From the NCBI RefSeq assembly GCF_004000765.1, contig NZ_BILW01000002.1, forward strand, positions 310,001 to 374,000: 64,000 bases of DNA, written 5' to 3'. Numbering within the stretch: the stretch's first letter is position 1; each line of letters starts with the position of its first letter. Below, one piece after another: positions 44,984 to 53,929 of the stretch. This stretch comes from Paenibacillus chondroitinus NBRC 15376. GTDB lineage: Bacteria > Bacillota > Bacilli > Paenibacillales > NBRC-103111. Under the pieces are notes generated by a model that was not told the origin of the DNA, did no database searches, and saw nothing but the letters and a program-made list of their open reading frames with translations. Made by a program: the position numbers and the translations under genes.

Positions 44984-46417
44984 TTACAGGCCTTTGCCTC
45001 GCAGCCAAGCCTGAATTTCGCTTTCCGTCGGATCAACAGGATCAGGGGATAGTCCCGGGATATAGGAGCATGCTTCATATAAAGCAGGAATGACATTGGC
45101 ATGAATGCCTACGGAATGATGCACATACGGCCCCTTCACAAGCTTCTCTTCCCATAGCGGCCAATCGTTCACTTCAACCCATACATAAGATCCACGTGTA
45201 TAAGGCCCTTGAATTCCCTTGGCTTTCCCAAGGAATAATTGATAATCGCCATGATCGCCGTCAAAACGGGCCAACGTCATGCCGCCTCCTTTAATCTCAC
45301 CTTCGTGAGTGCCAGGCGCATGATCATCGAACAAGAAATGCTTGCGCAGCTTAGGCTTATTTTCAATGGAGAGAGAAACTGGAAAGTTCCCGCAATGGAA
45401 CAACAATTCACCATTGGCGTTCTCCGGATGGCGTACCGTTAAATCGGCAAAAAAGGTCGGCGCCTCATTCATCGCAGCAGCTTGAACCATAACGGAGGTA
45501 ATCGCGCCATGGATGTCGGTCTCGCACGTTACCGGGATCTGTTCATCCGTCAAAATCGCGTTCGCCAGACAAGGCATAATGCCCATCGCTTCCTGCAGCG
45601 CTGACCAGCATTGAATGGCAATCGCCGTGCTGCCTGTTTGCTGTGCGTACTGCTTCATGGCTACTTTCAGTGCGGCAATCCGTCTTACGTCCTCCTCCGT
45701 CACTTCCGACCAGTCCAGCTTCTCCTTGATGTAGTCCATCGCTTGCGCCAATTCTGAGGATTTGCCGTTTTCGATGCGCTTGGTAGCACGCTGGATGTCA
45801 ACGAGCGTAATCGGGTGCAGTTCAATACCGAATCGCTCCAGCAATTCCCCTTCATTACACATCATCGTCCAAAACGACGACGGTCTCGGCCCGATTTGCA
45901 AGATGCGCAGCGAACGGAACTGGCGAACCACATTCGCCGCCGAGATGAAATTTGAGAAACCCCTTTCAAAAACAGGATCATTCACACGCGTATTCGTCAC
46001 ATAGGAAAATGGCACGTTAAAGCGCCTAAGCACCTTACCTGTTGCAAATAGTCCGCACTGTGTATCTCGAAGCCGCATGCCATCCTCAAGCGGAGCTTCA
46101 TCACGCGGCCCCCATAGCAGTACAGGCTTGCCCAGCGCTTTGCCTACCCGTGCAACGGTGTCTTCGGTACCGAAGTTACAGTGCGGGAAAAATACCGCAT
46201 CTACTTCCTCTTGCTTGAACCGATTGATGATGAGATCCGCGTTAATGTTATCGTCATAGAGAAGACCTTCTGAATTGATCCCCTCCAGATCGACAATATC
46301 GATGTCCAATCCGAAGTTTTGAATTTTTTCCCTAATGAGCACTTTGTACTTAAACGCATCTTCCGCGCTAAAAACGAATCGGCGAGTTGGTGCGTAGCCC
46401 AGCTTTAATTTTTTCAT
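44984..46417 (-). CDS. L-fucose/L-arabinose isomerase-like sugar isomerase
   Basis: A metal-dependent aldose-ketose isomerase family protein of 477 residues. Visible marks are the N-terminal FFPHCNFGTED, the metal-site segment TCETDIHGAITS, and the C-terminal HHSVGIHANVIPALYEA. It is shorter than FucI (about 590). It is the first gene of the cassette, with AGGAGG seven bases before the ATG and GTTTAGCTAAAC six bases before that site. It would supply a ketose to the FGGY kinase. The sugar is not determined. Confidence 0.85.
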   Translation of the reverse strand: MKKLKLGYAPTRRFVFSAEDAFKYKVLIREKIQNFGLDIDIVDLEGINSEGLLYDDNINADLIINRFKQEEVDAVFFPHCNFGTEDTVARVGKALGKPVLLWGPRDEAPLEDGMRLRDTQCGLFATGKVLRRFNVPFSYVTNTRVNDPVFERGFSNFISAANVVRQFRSLRILQIGPRPSSFWTMMCNEGELLERFGIELHPITLVDIQRATKRIENGKSSELAQAMDYIKEKLDWSEVTEEDVRRIAALKVAMKQYAQQTGSTAIAIQCWSALQEAMGIMPCLANAILTDEQIPVTCETDIHGAITSVMVQAAAMNEAPTFFADLTVRHPENANGELLFHCGNFPVSLSIENKPKLRKHFLFDDHAPGTHEGEIKGGGMTLARFDGDHGDYQLFLGKAKGIQGPYTRGSYVWVEVNDWPLWEEKLVKGPYVHHSVGIHANVIPALYEACSYIPGLSPDPVDPTESEIQAWLRGKGL

Positions 46418-46435
46418 GGATGTGCCTCCTGATTA

Positions 46436-46447
46436 GTTTAGCTAAAC
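46436..46447. promoter_or_regulatory. LacI operator (GTTTAGCTAAAC) at the isomerase gene
   Basis: A perfect 12-bp palindrome directly upstream of the isomerase ribosome binding site. Its half site GTTTAG recurs five more times in the divergent spacer before the LacI gene. Confidence 0.6.
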
Positions 46448-46502
46448 AACTAAATTTTTGAGTAATAACAAAACTAAAATGCATATACTTTTTCTCATCT
46501 AC

Positions 46503-46672
46503 GTTTAGTTGATTTTATGAATAAACTTAATCTAACATGCCAAAATTGAGACGTCAATGCTGTTTTTTACGAAAGTTTAGTTATTTTTATGTAAAAAGTT
46601 TAGTGAAATTTAAATGGATTGTTGCATTTTCACGTCGTTAAATATAAACTAAACTCACTCAACTAATTTAGT
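46503..46672. promoter_or_regulatory. Cluster of GTTTAG half sites in the divergent spacer
   Basis: Half sites occur at 46503 (GTTTAGTT), 46575 (GTTTAGTT), 46598 (GTTTAGTG) and 46646 (AAACTAAAC, reverse), and ACTAATTTAGT at 46662-46672 is a short palindrome. They fill the region between the isomerase gene and the LacI gene. Regulation of both genes by that LacI protein is inferred. Confidence 0.5.
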
Positions 46673-46690
46673 AAATGGGGAATGTTTGAT

Positions 46691-47740
46691 TTGAAAATGG
46701 AAGACATTGCGAAAATGGCCGGGGTTTCCAAATCTGCGGTATCACTGGCTCTAAACGGGAAAACGGGGATTAGCTCGGAGACTCGCGACCGTGTACTTGA
46801 AATTGCCAGAGAAAGCGGTTATTCTCCGAAGCCTCGGGCATCCGCTGTCGAAAACGCCGTGAAATCACTCTCATTTCTCGTTTTCACCAACTCGGGTATC
46901 GTGCTTGAAGCGTATTACCAGCAGCCCTTTTTTAGAGAGCTGATTCATTATATTGAGGATCGCTGCCGCTCCAAAGGTTATTCCTTGCTTTTCTCTTCGG
47001 TAGATATGGAGTATTTTGAACGCGAAATTAAGATGCTTGCGGAGGATAATCAAAGCGACGGCATTATTTTACTTGGCAATAACCTTAGTCCGGAGGAGAT
47101 TCTGGATATTTCAAATCGCCTGGGACCTCACCTCGTGGTGCTTGACAATTGCTTTGATAAGCTGCCTGTTCATTTTGTAAGCATGAATAACTTCATGGGA
47201 GCCTATCAAGCGGGTGCTCATCTATGCAGCATCGGACATACAGAAATTGGCTATATAGCTTCCAATGTTCGGATTCAGAACTTTGAGGAGCGTAAAGTTG
47301 GCTTTTATGAGGCTTTGCATGAACAGGGACTCGAAATCCATCCCGATCATATCTTTGCTGTAGCGCCAACCATGTTATCGTCTCAGGAAGATCTTAAGAA
47401 ACAAATCAAGGCGTATATGGAAACGGGCCGAGAGCTGCCGACCGCTATCTTCTGCGAATGTGATTACATCGCCATTAGCGCTATGAAGACGTTATCGGAG
47501 CTAGGCATCCGTGTGCCCGAGCAAGTATCCGTCGTTGGGTTTGACAACATTTCGGAGTCACGAATCATTTCACCGGAGTTAACCACTGTTCACGTCGAGA
47601 AAAAACGCATGGCTCAATTGGCTGTTGATCTGCTGATCGAATCCATCGAGCAAGGTGTCGAGGCCACCTCCAAAATCAGGGTGGATACCCGTTTTGTTGA
47701 GCGGCACTCCTCTCACCCGCCGCGCAGGAGCGCAAATTGA
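46691..47740 (+). CDS. LacI family regulator of the sugar cassette
   Basis: A repressor of about 349 residues. The N-terminal helix-turn-helix is MEDIAKMAGVSKSAVSLALNGK (shown in part). The effector domain has ILLGNNLS, GHTEIGYIAS and SVVGFDNISESRIISPELTTV (in part). The start is uncertain: GGGG lies just before an ATG at 46682 (too close), ten bases before the TTG chosen here, and 16 before the ATG at 46697. It diverges from the isomerase gene. A sugar or sugar phosphate of the pathway is the likely inducer. Confidence 0.9.
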   Translation: MKMEDIAKMAGVSKSAVSLALNGKTGISSETRDRVLEIARESGYSPKPRASAVENAVKSLSFLVFTNSGIVLEAYYQQPFFRELIHYIEDRCRSKGYSLLFSSVDMEYFEREIKMLAEDNQSDGIILLGNNLSPEEILDISNRLGPHLVVLDNCFDKLPVHFVSMNNFMGAYQAGAHLCSIGHTEIGYIASNVRIQNFEERKVGFYEALHEQGLEIHPDHIFAVAPTMLSSQEDLKKQIKAYMETGRELPTAIFCECDYIAISAMKTLSELGIRVPEQVSVVGFDNISESRIISPELTTVHVEKKRMAQLAVDLLIESIEQGVEATSKIRVDTRFVERHSSHPPRRSAN

Positions 47741-47766
47741 TGCTGGATTGTGCCCCCGGCGATTTA

Positions 47767-47946
47767 GGGGAACTAAACGCCGTTATTTGACACGAAATGC
47801 GCGATTTATGCAATTCGAGAGAACTACAGGGTCTTATTCCCCTTAGGAAGCCGAAATGTGAGCCGATACTGGCAAAATAAAGGACCGTAGTTCCCCAAAC
47901 CAACACGAATCACTGATTTCATAGAGAATAGAGGCTCCTAGTTCTC
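47767..47946. repeat. Four copies of a GRGAACTA intergenic repeat
   Basis: A degenerate 21-26 base element, roughly GRGAACTAnnGnCynTTATTn, occurs twice in plus orientation (47767-47791 and 47819-47842) and twice in minus orientation (47871-47896 and 47926-47946). They fold as nested inverted pairs between the LacI and universal stress genes. No gene lies here. Confidence 0.55.
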
Positions 47947-47986
47947 TTCCTACTGCTCTCTCCACCTATTCTTCGGCATCTAGCAC

Positions 47987-48031
47987 AAAAAAGCTGCACC
48001 TTTCGGCCATCAAACCGAAGGTGCAGCTTTT
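47987..48031. terminator. Bidirectional terminator
   Basis: A 17-bp stem, AAAAGCTGCACCTTTCGG with CCGAAGGTGCAGCTTTT, sits three bases after the universal stress gene stop and also faces the LacI gene. T-runs are present in both directions. Confidence 0.9.
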
Positions 48032-48033
48032 CT

Positions 48034-48456
48034 TCATTTTATGATCAAGACCGGGCAGTTCGCATGTTTGATCACACCGTGGCTTACACTGCCGAGGAGA
48101 ATTTCCGACATGAGGCCAACACCCCGGCAGCCCATCACGATCAAGTCGTGGCCATCTGTATCTGCCTGATGGCAGATGGTCGTTGACGGGTCACCGGTCA
48201 ACGTCACACTTTTGAAAGCTACCCTATTCTCCATCAATTTCGCCGAAGCAGGTTCAATAATCTTCTGTCCTTCTTCGGCCAGTGTGTCGCTAAGCGGAAC
48301 ACTCATCAGTGGTTCGTTCAAGATGATCTGAGGACTCACATGAATAATCGTTATACGCGCATTCGGATATCCGTGCATGGAAAGTTTAATCGCATGATCC
48401 AATGCCCGATCGGATTGCTGCGAACCGTCGATAGGAACAAGAATATGGTTGTACAT
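48034..48456 (-). CDS. Universal stress protein (UspA family)
   Basis: A 140-residue cytosolic protein of the UspA fold. It opens MYNHILVPIDGSQQSDRAL and keeps the ATP-binding motif G-x2-G-x9-G-S (GCRGVG...LGSVS) and the C-terminal CPVLIIK. AAAGGAGG lies eight bases before the ATG; a longer frame with 36 extra residues lacks support. It is a single-gene unit with a strong terminator. The ligand is probably ATP; the cellular role is general stress. Confidence 0.92.
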   Translation of the reverse strand: MYNHILVPIDGSQQSDRALDHAIKLSMHGYPNARITIIHVSPQIILNEPLMSVPLSDTLAEEGQKIIEPASAKLMENRVAFKSVTLTGDPSTTICHQADTDGHDLIVMGCRGVGLMSEILLGSVSHGVIKHANCPVLIIK

Positions 48457-48626
48457 AGGTTTTTCCTCCTTTGATCGTTGCCTGAACCATCCTAAGCATA
48501 CATACCCGAATCCGTGTTCCTTGAAACCCACATATTCACGCCGCGCTTTTTTGCTCTCACGCATACCTCAGGAAACTTAAGGAAAAGCTACTAGCACAAC
48601 ATCCTAGAGCTTGGAGAAAATACCAT

Positions 48627-50186
48627 ATGTTCGCTCGTTGGCTGAGCTCCAAAAAACATCCGAGTCTTCCTCAACCAAACACCATCGTAGAACCGTCGGC
48701 TTCCATGCCTTTATTCGCAACCATCCAGGAAAATACGGATTATGTCAGGCAAGCTCTCGGAAACAGCACGGATATTGTGATTAGAGAGTTTACCTATAAC
48801 TCGATAACAGAGGACGTCGCTATTTTATACACTGATGGCCTTGTGGATGGGAATGTCATTAACGATTTCGTTATGCGAGCTATGATGACAGATACCATGG
48901 ACATTGATCCTGCTCAAAACCCTTTTGACGTCTTGGAATTACATACGTTGACGATTGGTGAAATTCAGAAAGTTTCCGATATGAAAAAATTGTTTCATCA
49001 TATCCTGTCCGGCGATTCAGTCATCCTGATGAACGGTTACACGACAGGTCTTGCAGCAAGCACGAAAGGCTGGAAAGACCGTGGTGTAACGGAGACAAAT
49101 GTTGAAACTGTTGTCCGCGGACCGCGCGAATCTTTCTCGGAATCGATTCGAACGAATACGGCACTCATCCGCCGAAAAATTAAAGATCCGAATTTATGGG
49201 TGGAAACTTTTCAAATCGGCAATGTGACCCAAACCGACGTCGTGCTGATGTATCTCCACGGCATCGCCCAGGACTCGCTTATTATCGAAGCGCGCAATCG
49301 GCTGAATCAGATCCAAATTGACGGAATCTTCGAAAGCAGCAATATCGAGGAGCTTATCCAGGATGAAGTCATCACGCCTTTTCCAACCGTTTATAACTCG
49401 GAACGTCCGGACGTTGTCGCGCTTGAATTGATTCAAGGCAAAGTCGCCATTCTCGTCGACGGCACACCCTTCGTGCTGATCGCTCCCGCCTTGTTTGAAA
49501 CCTTCCTCAAAGCTTCCGAGGATTACTATCATCGCGTGGATATCAGCACGTTGGTCCGGATACTCCGTTATGCCGGGTTTCTTATCGCTTTATTAGCACC
49601 ATCCTTTTATGTGGCAATCACGACGTTTCATCAGGAAATGCTCCCGACGCAGCTGCTCATATCCCTTGCTGCGCAGCGAGAAGGCATTCCCTTCCCGGCT
49701 TTCATCGAAGCGCTGCTGATGGAAATCACCTTCGAAGTACTGCGGGAGGCCGCCTTGCGTATGCCGCGAAGCATCGGTTCGGCGCTGTCCTTCGTCGGGA
49801 CATTGGTCATTGGGCAAGCAGCGGTCGAAGCCGGCATTGTTTCAGCGGCGATGGTGATCGTGGTATCCATTACCGCGATAGCCAGCTTCGTTTTTCCTTC
49901 TTATGACTTATCGAACGCCATTCGCATCTTGCGGTTTCCCTTGATGGCTTTAGCGGCTTCCTTCGGATTTTTCGGGATACTGGCGGGACTTCTTGGGTTA
50001 ATTTTACATTTGAACAGTTTACAATCATTTGGTGTACCTTATCTAAGCCCTTTTGCTCCTCTGGAACTAAACAAACAAAAGGATGCCTTGTTTCGTATGC
50101 CTTTTCAGTCGTTATTTTCCCGAGTTCGTACGATCCATACCAATAACGTTGTGAAGAAAGCAAAAAGAAAACCATTCCGACCTTAA
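48627..50186 (+). CDS. Spore germinant receptor, A subunit (GerA family)
   Basis: The A subunit of a germinant receptor in the spore inner membrane, 519 residues. A soluble N-terminal region of about 270 residues carries GerAA blocks such as DIVIREFTYN and LMYLHGIA. It is followed by about five membrane helices with the signature LPTQLLISLAAQREGIPFPA (in part) and EALLMEITFEVLREAA. GGAG lies ten bases before the ATG. It starts the operon. Confidence 0.94.
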   Translation: MFARWLSSKKHPSLPQPNTIVEPSASMPLFATIQENTDYVRQALGNSTDIVIREFTYNSITEDVAILYTDGLVDGNVINDFVMRAMMTDTMDIDPAQNPFDVLELHTLTIGEIQKVSDMKKLFHHILSGDSVILMNGYTTGLAASTKGWKDRGVTETNVETVVRGPRESFSESIRTNTALIRRKIKDPNLWVETFQIGNVTQTDVVLMYLHGIAQDSLIIEARNRLNQIQIDGIFESSNIEELIQDEVITPFPTVYNSERPDVVALELIQGKVAILVDGTPFVLIAPALFETFLKASEDYYHRVDISTLVRILRYAGFLIALLAPSFYVAITTFHQEMLPTQLLISLAAQREGIPFPAFIEALLMEITFEVLREAALRMPRSIGSALSFVGTLVIGQAAVEAGIVSAAMVIVVSITAIASFVFPSYDLSNAIRILRFPLMALAASFGFFGILAGLLGLILHLNSLQSFGVPYLSPFAPLELNKQKDALFRMPFQSLFSRVRTIHTNNVVKKAKRKPFRP

Positions 50187-50203
50187 GGGAGGCACGAGGT
50201 CAT

Positions 50204-51397
50204 TTGATATCCCGGATGCGGCTAACCGCCTGCTTACTCCTCATCATTTTCCTATTAAGCGGTTGTTGGAGCCGCAGAGAACTGAACGATATCGCGATCG
50301 CAGAGGGGGTCGGCATCGATATCTCAGATGGTCAGTTTGAATTAACCGTTCAAATTGTGAACCCGAGGAGTGTGACAAAGGAAAAAGGGAATGCCGAAGT
50401 TCCCATTATCGTCTATTCTTCGAAAGGCGTGACCTTGAATGAAGCCGTCAGAAGATTGACATCTTCGATCTCAAGGAATATTTATTTCGCCCATATACGA
50501 ATTCTTGTCATTTCAGAAGATCTGGCCTCCAAAGGCATCGTCAAAGCGATGGATTATCTAATGCGAGGAAGCGAATTCCGCACGGATTTCGACGTTGTCA
50601 TTGCCAGAGAAAGCACAGCCAAGGACTTATTAAGCGTCATGACACCGCTAGAGAAAGTTCCGGCCAACTATATCTTCAATTCTCTCGAAGCAGCTAAAAA
50701 AGAGTGGACTTCTGCGGTCACCATCAAACTCGATCAATTATCGAGCGGTCTCGTAACCCCAGGAAAAAGTTCCGTTGTCTCCGGCATAGAAATTGTAGGT
50801 GATCCTACGACGGGCAAAAGTAATAACAATATCGACTACACGTCCCCTCGCGTGAAGCTGCAATATTCGGGCAATGCGGTCTTTAAAAAAGATAAACTCG
50901 TTGGATGGTTGAATGAGAGAGAGTCGCGCGCTTACTCCGTCATTACGAATCAATCCATGCGCTCTTCGATCCATCTACGCTGTCCCGACGGCGGGAACAT
51001 TGGGATCGATATCGCCCGCGTCAAAAGCAAGATACACGCTGTCGTCAAAAACGATAAACCTGAAATTTTCATCAATACCCGGACGGAAGGGAATGTCTCT
51101 GATGTAGAGTGTAAAATTAATCTATTCAAAACAGAAACGATCGCCTATTTGGATGCACAATACGCTGATTTTTTTAAATCCAATATGGAGAGAACCATTA
51201 AGAAGACGCAGCAGTTAGGGACGGATATTTATGGTTTCGGGGAAGCTGTCCATCGGGCTGATCCGACCTATTGGAACAAAGTCAAGGATAATTGGGAACA
51301 GGTCTTTAAGCAGATCGATCCCCATATGAATGTGGATGCCAAAGTGAGAGGTACAGGTACCTTGGGAGATTCTGTAGTCAATGATGCAAAGGAGTAG
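50204..51397 (+). CDS. Spore germinant receptor, C subunit lipoprotein (GerC family)
   Basis: A 397-residue Ger(x)C lipoprotein with a signal ending in LLSGCW and the family opening SRRELNDIAIAEGVGID. It lies 18 bases after the A subunit. The start is read as TTG after GGGAGG...GAGG; an ATG four codons later is possible. The protein anchors outside the spore inner membrane and works with the A and B subunits. An SGLVTPGKSSVVSGIE segment marks the middle domain. Confidence 0.92.
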   Translation: MISRMRLTACLLLIIFLLSGCWSRRELNDIAIAEGVGIDISDGQFELTVQIVNPRSVTKEKGNAEVPIIVYSSKGVTLNEAVRRLTSSISRNIYFAHIRILVISEDLASKGIVKAMDYLMRGSEFRTDFDVVIARESTAKDLLSVMTPLEKVPANYIFNSLEAAKKEWTSAVTIKLDQLSSGLVTPGKSSVVSGIEIVGDPTTGKSNNNIDYTSPRVKLQYSGNAVFKKDKLVGWLNERESRAYSVITNQSMRSSIHLRCPDGGNIGIDIARVKSKIHAVVKNDKPEIFINTRTEGNVSDVECKINLFKTETIAYLDAQYADFFKSNMERTIKKTQQLGTDIYGFGEAVHRADPTYWNKVKDNWEQVFKQIDPHMNVDAKVRGTGTLGDSVVNDAKE

Positions 51398-51402
51398 CCG
51401 TC

Positions 51403-51642
51403 ATGTTAATTGGCCTCAGTATACTTTTGATTTCCATCCTGATTGCGTGGTATGAACTTCCGCGTTTGTGGTCGCAAGGATGCAGGAAGACGGTTTGGTT
51501 GTACGTTATTCTCATGCTGATCGGCAATGCGCTTGCTACGCTCAAAGGAATGGGCAAAATACTGCCAAATCCAGGCGATGGCATTACGTTTCTTATGGCT
51601 CCATTAAGCAAGCTGTTATTGCAGATGGGGTTAATCAAATAA
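51403..51642 (+). CDS. Small two-helix membrane protein, probable germinant receptor D-like subunit
   Basis: A 79-residue protein with two hydrophobic helices (about 1-18 and 30-48). It starts with an ATG after AAAGGAG that overlaps the gerC stop, so it is translated with the receptor. Small two-helix D subunits occur in some germinant receptor operons, and this position and size fit. Sequence similarity to them was not tested. It may modulate the receptor. Confidence 0.7.
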   Translation: MLIGLSILLISILIAWYELPRLWSQGCRKTVWLYVILMLIGNALATLKGMGKILPNPGDGITFLMAPLSKLLLQMGLIK

Positions 51643-51669
51643 GTTGGGCTCGGCATAGGGAGGCAGAGC

Positions 51670-52773
51670 ATGAACAACGAGAGTACTTTAACCGCTCGGC
51701 AGCTCATGATATTTATTTTCTTGATTTCGCTGGGGACAACGATCCTTGTCGTCCCCTCCATTTTGGCTGCACAATCCAAACAGGATGCCTGGATCTCCGG
51801 AATTACGGCAGTATGCGCAGGGATGCTCTTCATTTGGATGTATGTTAAGTTAGCCCGGATGTATCCGGATATGACCTTATTTGATATGAATGAGTACGTA
51901 TTAGGCAAATGGCTGGGCAAAGCGGTAACGCTTCTCTACATCTACATCATGTTCATTATAAGTGCGCAGGTGCTTTTCTATATTGGTGCCTTCATGACGA
52001 CCCAGATCATGCCTACGACACCTATTCAATCCATTCATTTACTCATGATCACTTTCACTGTTATTGGCGCAAAGCTGGGTGTGGTCATCCTAGCGAGAAC
52101 CGGGGAAATCTTTTTTCCATGGATGGTCTTGCTGTTTTTCTTATTGGTGATCTTTGTAGCTCCCCAGTCCAATATTAAAAATCTGCTTCCAATTGGTGAA
52201 GCAAGCTTCATGTCCATTGCTCGTTCGGCTATGTTTATGATCGTGTACTCGTTTTTCCCAATTGTTTTCACGCTCTGTTTAACCTCCAAAGAGGCCAGAT
52301 TCCCTGCAAGGTTCGCCAAATCCTTCTTCTACGGGGGGATAACAAGCGGCGTCATGATGATCATCGTCACATTACTTGGCATTCTGGTGATGGGGGCGGA
52401 CCAATCATCACGGCATGTATATGCCACCTATGCGCTAGCCAAAAAAATTAGCGTTGGGAATTTTCTGCAACGGATTGAGGTTACGGTCGCTTTCCTATGG
52501 TTTATATCCATTTATTTCAAGCTGACGCTCTATTTTCACGTAGTGCTCAAAGCCGTTGCCTCCCTTTTTCAACTCCAAGATTATAAATCACTTGCAACGC
52601 CTACAGGTCTCATCGTGATCGTGCTTTCTTTAATGGTATACCCCAATGTAGCTTACATCCACGAATGGGACCAACATACTTGGGTACCTCTGGGCTTATG
52701 CTTCGGCTGCCTGCATCCCGGTCTGCTCATCATCATCGGCTACATGCGCAGAAAAAAAGTTAAAAACAGCTAA
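51670..52773 (+). CDS. Spore germinant receptor, B subunit 1 (GerB family)
   Basis: A 367-residue ten-helix membrane protein of the amino acid/polyamine transporter-like GerB family (TLTARQLMIFIFLISLGTTIL in part, DMNEYVLGKWLGKAVTLLY in part). It should bind the germinant. GGGAGG lies six bases before the ATG. It is followed closely by a second, similar B subunit. Confidence 0.94.
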   Translation: MNNESTLTARQLMIFIFLISLGTTILVVPSILAAQSKQDAWISGITAVCAGMLFIWMYVKLARMYPDMTLFDMNEYVLGKWLGKAVTLLYIYIMFIISAQVLFYIGAFMTTQIMPTTPIQSIHLLMITFTVIGAKLGVVILARTGEIFFPWMVLLFFLLVIFVAPQSNIKNLLPIGEASFMSIARSAMFMIVYSFFPIVFTLCLTSKEARFPARFAKSFFYGGITSGVMMIIVTLLGILVMGADQSSRHVYATYALAKKISVGNFLQRIEVTVAFLWFISIYFKLTLYFHVVLKAVASLFQLQDYKSLATPTGLIVIVLSLMVYPNVAYIHEWDQHTWVPLGLCFGCLHPGLLIIIGYMRRKKVKNS

Positions 52774-52789
52774 ACAAGGATGTGCTTGC

Positions 52790-53887
52790 ATGGGCAAAGA
52801 GTCCATCACACCACGGCAACTCATGATCATCGTCATCCTTTATTCCATAGGTACAGCTATCCTGGTCATACCAGCGTCGATAGCCGCGGATGCCAAACAG
52901 GATGCCTGGATCCCGCTTGTGCTGTGCATAGGTCTGGGCGCAATCTTGACCCTCCTTTATACAGCAGTGGCGAAAAAATATGCGGTCTCCTCTCTCTTCG
53001 AGATCAACGACCTCGTTTTTGGCAAGTGGCTGGGCCGTATGATCACCTTGGGCCTGACCTTTCTGACGCTTATTTTTGGCGCTCAGGACGTTTTTTACGT
53101 CGGCCATTTCATGAGCAATCAAATTATGCCTTCAACACCGATCCAGGCGATTAATATCCTGTTCATGCTGGTAGTCATGATGGGAGCCAAGCTGGGACTG
53201 GTTGTTTTTCTGAGAACGGCTGAAATTTTCTTTCCTTGGCTCATCCTGTTGTTTGCCTTATTTATGACCATGAATATCCCGAATATGGACACGAACAATC
53301 TCTTGCCGATTGGAGAGGCAACCTCCATTCCGATTACCAGGTGTGTGATCAGAATCCTTTGTTTTACGTATATTCCTTTATTTATTACGATTGGCCCTAT
53401 TATCAATCAAGTTTCAAATGTAAAAAGAGCTGCAAAGGGGTATCTTGTTGGTGTTGTGATTAGCGGACTGGTCTTACTCTTGCTCGTGGTATCCAGTGTG
53501 TTGGTGTTAGGGCCAGACACGACCGCCATGGAATCGTTCCCCAGTTATGCCTTGGCGCAAAGAATCAGCATCGGCAATTTCTTGCAGCGCATCGAAGTTG
53601 TCGTAGCCTTTTTATGGCTGGTTTCGATTTTTTTCAAAACATCGATGTACTTTCATACAACACTTCGAGGTTTAGCGCACGCCTTCCAACTACGCGACTA
53701 CAAATCTCTCTGTACGCCCATCGGGCTAATTGTTACCGTCCTTGCACTTGTTGTATACCCAAATGGCGCATTCGAACAAAAATGGGATAACCACACTTAC
53801 ATTCCTCTCGCCCTCCTCATAGGCATTGTTTATCCGCTATGTGTTTTACTGATGGGTTGGGTGAGAGGTCGGTTGGCCACAAAATAA
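52790..53887 (+). CDS. Spore germinant receptor, B subunit 2 (GerB family)
   Basis: A 365-residue GerB protein, 16 bases after the first. The two share blocks along the whole length (RQLMI, KQDAWI, LGKWLG, ISIGNFLQRIEV and SVGNFLQRIEV, LQDYKSL and LRDYKSL), so they arose by tandem duplication. AAGGA lies nine bases before the ATG. Two B subunits with a single A and C subunit could widen the germinant range. Confidence 0.94.
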   Translation: MGKESITPRQLMIIVILYSIGTAILVIPASIAADAKQDAWIPLVLCIGLGAILTLLYTAVAKKYAVSSLFEINDLVFGKWLGRMITLGLTFLTLIFGAQDVFYVGHFMSNQIMPSTPIQAINILFMLVVMMGAKLGLVVFLRTAEIFFPWLILLFALFMTMNIPNMDTNNLLPIGEATSIPITRCVIRILCFTYIPLFITIGPIINQVSNVKRAAKGYLVGVVISGLVLLLLVVSSVLVLGPDTTAMESFPSYALAQRISIGNFLQRIEVVVAFLWLVSIFFKTSMYFHTTLRGLAHAFQLRDYKSLCTPIGLIVTVLALVVYPNGAFEQKWDNHTYIPLALLIGIVYPLCVLLMGWVRGRLATK

Positions 53888-53926
53888 AAAAAGCCTGACG
53901 GAGTTTAAATCGGCCCCGTCAGGCAT
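53886..53926 (-). terminator. Terminator between convergent ger and MFS-dehydrogenase genes
   Basis: GCCTGACGG pairs with CCGTCAGGC around a 14-base loop. On the minus strand it is followed by TTTTTTT, so it mainly ends the MFS-dehydrogenase gene; on the plus strand there is no T-run. Confidence 0.82.
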
Positions 53927-53929
53927 TCA

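Noticed and set aside
51378-51920. Minus-strand frame of 180 codons across the small ger gene
   Set aside because: It is antisense to three ger genes with strong ribosome binding sites.
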